A DNA stretch of 64,000 nt from Pseudobutyrivibrio xylanivorans (GTDB lineage Bacteria; Bacillota; Clostridia; Lachnospirales; Lachnospiraceae): positions 2,634,501 through 2,698,500 of the forward strand of contig NZ_CP043028.1 of NCBI RefSeq assembly GCF_008935055.1. Direction: 5' to 3'. Made by a program: the position numbers and the translations under genes. The notes beneath the pieces were generated by a model. The model was not told the origin of the DNA. It saw only the letters and a program-made list of their open reading frames with translations, and made no database searches. Of this stretch, positions 63,892 through 64,000 are shown piece after piece. Numbering within the stretch: the stretch's first letter is position 1; each line of letters starts with the position of its first letter.

Positions 63892-64000
63892 ATGGTAAAA
63901 GCAGTTGTAGGTGCCAATTGGGGCGACGAAGGAAAGGGAAAGATTACAGATATGATGGCTGCAAATGCAGACATTATTGTACGCTTTCAGGGAGGAGCTA
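63892..64000 (+). CDS. purA: Adenylosuccinate synthetase, 5' part
   Basis: First 36 codons only; the gene runs off the window. [19 protein letters not shown] contains the GTP-binding GDEGKGK loop diagnostic for PurA, which joins IMP and aspartate on the way to AMP. Preceded by a good AGGAGG site. The spacer 63841-63854 has a small perfect TAAGC/GCTTA hairpin at the DegV stop. Confidence 0.95.
   Translation, partial: MVKAVVGANWGDEGKGKITDMMAANADIIVRFQGGA

Overview
The window looks like part of the chromosome of a low-GC Firmicute, most likely a Lachnospiraceae relative of Butyrivibrio or Pseudobutyrivibrio. The grounds are AT-rich DNA with strong AGGAGG ribosome sites, a Gram-positive PolC, PlsX/PlsY lipid synthesis, a HrcA/CIRCE-controlled groESL, an oxygen-sensitive NrdDG reductase, and gene orders familiar from Clostridia (ispG-polC; plsX-acpP-rnc-smc-ftsY; ylxM-ffh-rpsP-khpA-rimM-trmD-rplS-lepB-rbgA-rnhB). 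The genus is an inference; no 16S gene is present. Nearly everything is housekeeping. No phage, insertion sequence, CRISPR array or defence island was found.

Layout. 1-737 is the 3' end of ispG. 741-1036 is a structured leader, followed by polC. 5507-12208 holds a propeller-like protein, pheA, a Ppx/GppA-type phosphatase, ppk1 and a Cof-type HAD gene. 12223-13586 is the infC-rpmI-rplT operon, with a likely L20-type attenuator and an AUU start on infC. Next come galE, a candidate small RNA, tRNA-Glu(CTC), and the divergent pair tmcAL / ackA. 17642-28870 runs through yceD-rpmF, plsX-acpP-rnc, smc-ftsY, a threonine ammonia-lyase, and ylxM-ffh-rpsP-khpA. A complete oligopeptide ABC transporter operon (29118-37225) sits where rimM would usually follow khpA. 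37240-45857 continues the ribosome and secretion cluster and includes a FliK-like/FlhB-like pair and a PDZ-radical SAM protein. 46008-49828 is der-plsY-gpsA and a LUD-domain protein. 50031-53259 is the NrdR-like controlled nrdDG plus dut. 53338-57538 is a second type IIA topoisomerase pair, probably topoisomerase IV. Then come a HAD phosphatase, a CPBP protease, a membrane protein and a lipase-like protein, then groESL, degV and the start of purA.

The most unusual content is RNA. First, three leaders lie about 25-30 nt upstream of the start codons of polC, smc and gpsA. They share the same three-helix plan, the same junction motifs and compensatory base changes between copies; a fourth hairpin upstream of der may be a diverged relative. 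Second, two elements of about 145 nt, downstream of galE and of the LUD gene, share long identical blocks within covarying nested helices. Each is closed by a stem that ends in a T-run, as in an independent small RNA or a structured 3' UTR. I could not match either family to a named riboswitch or RNA class, and no homology search was possible.

Other points of note are a promoter whose -35 box lies in a terminator arm (26514-26561), an OppC with three tandem extracytoplasmic repeats, and a near-perfect 89-nt palindrome between oppA and oppB.
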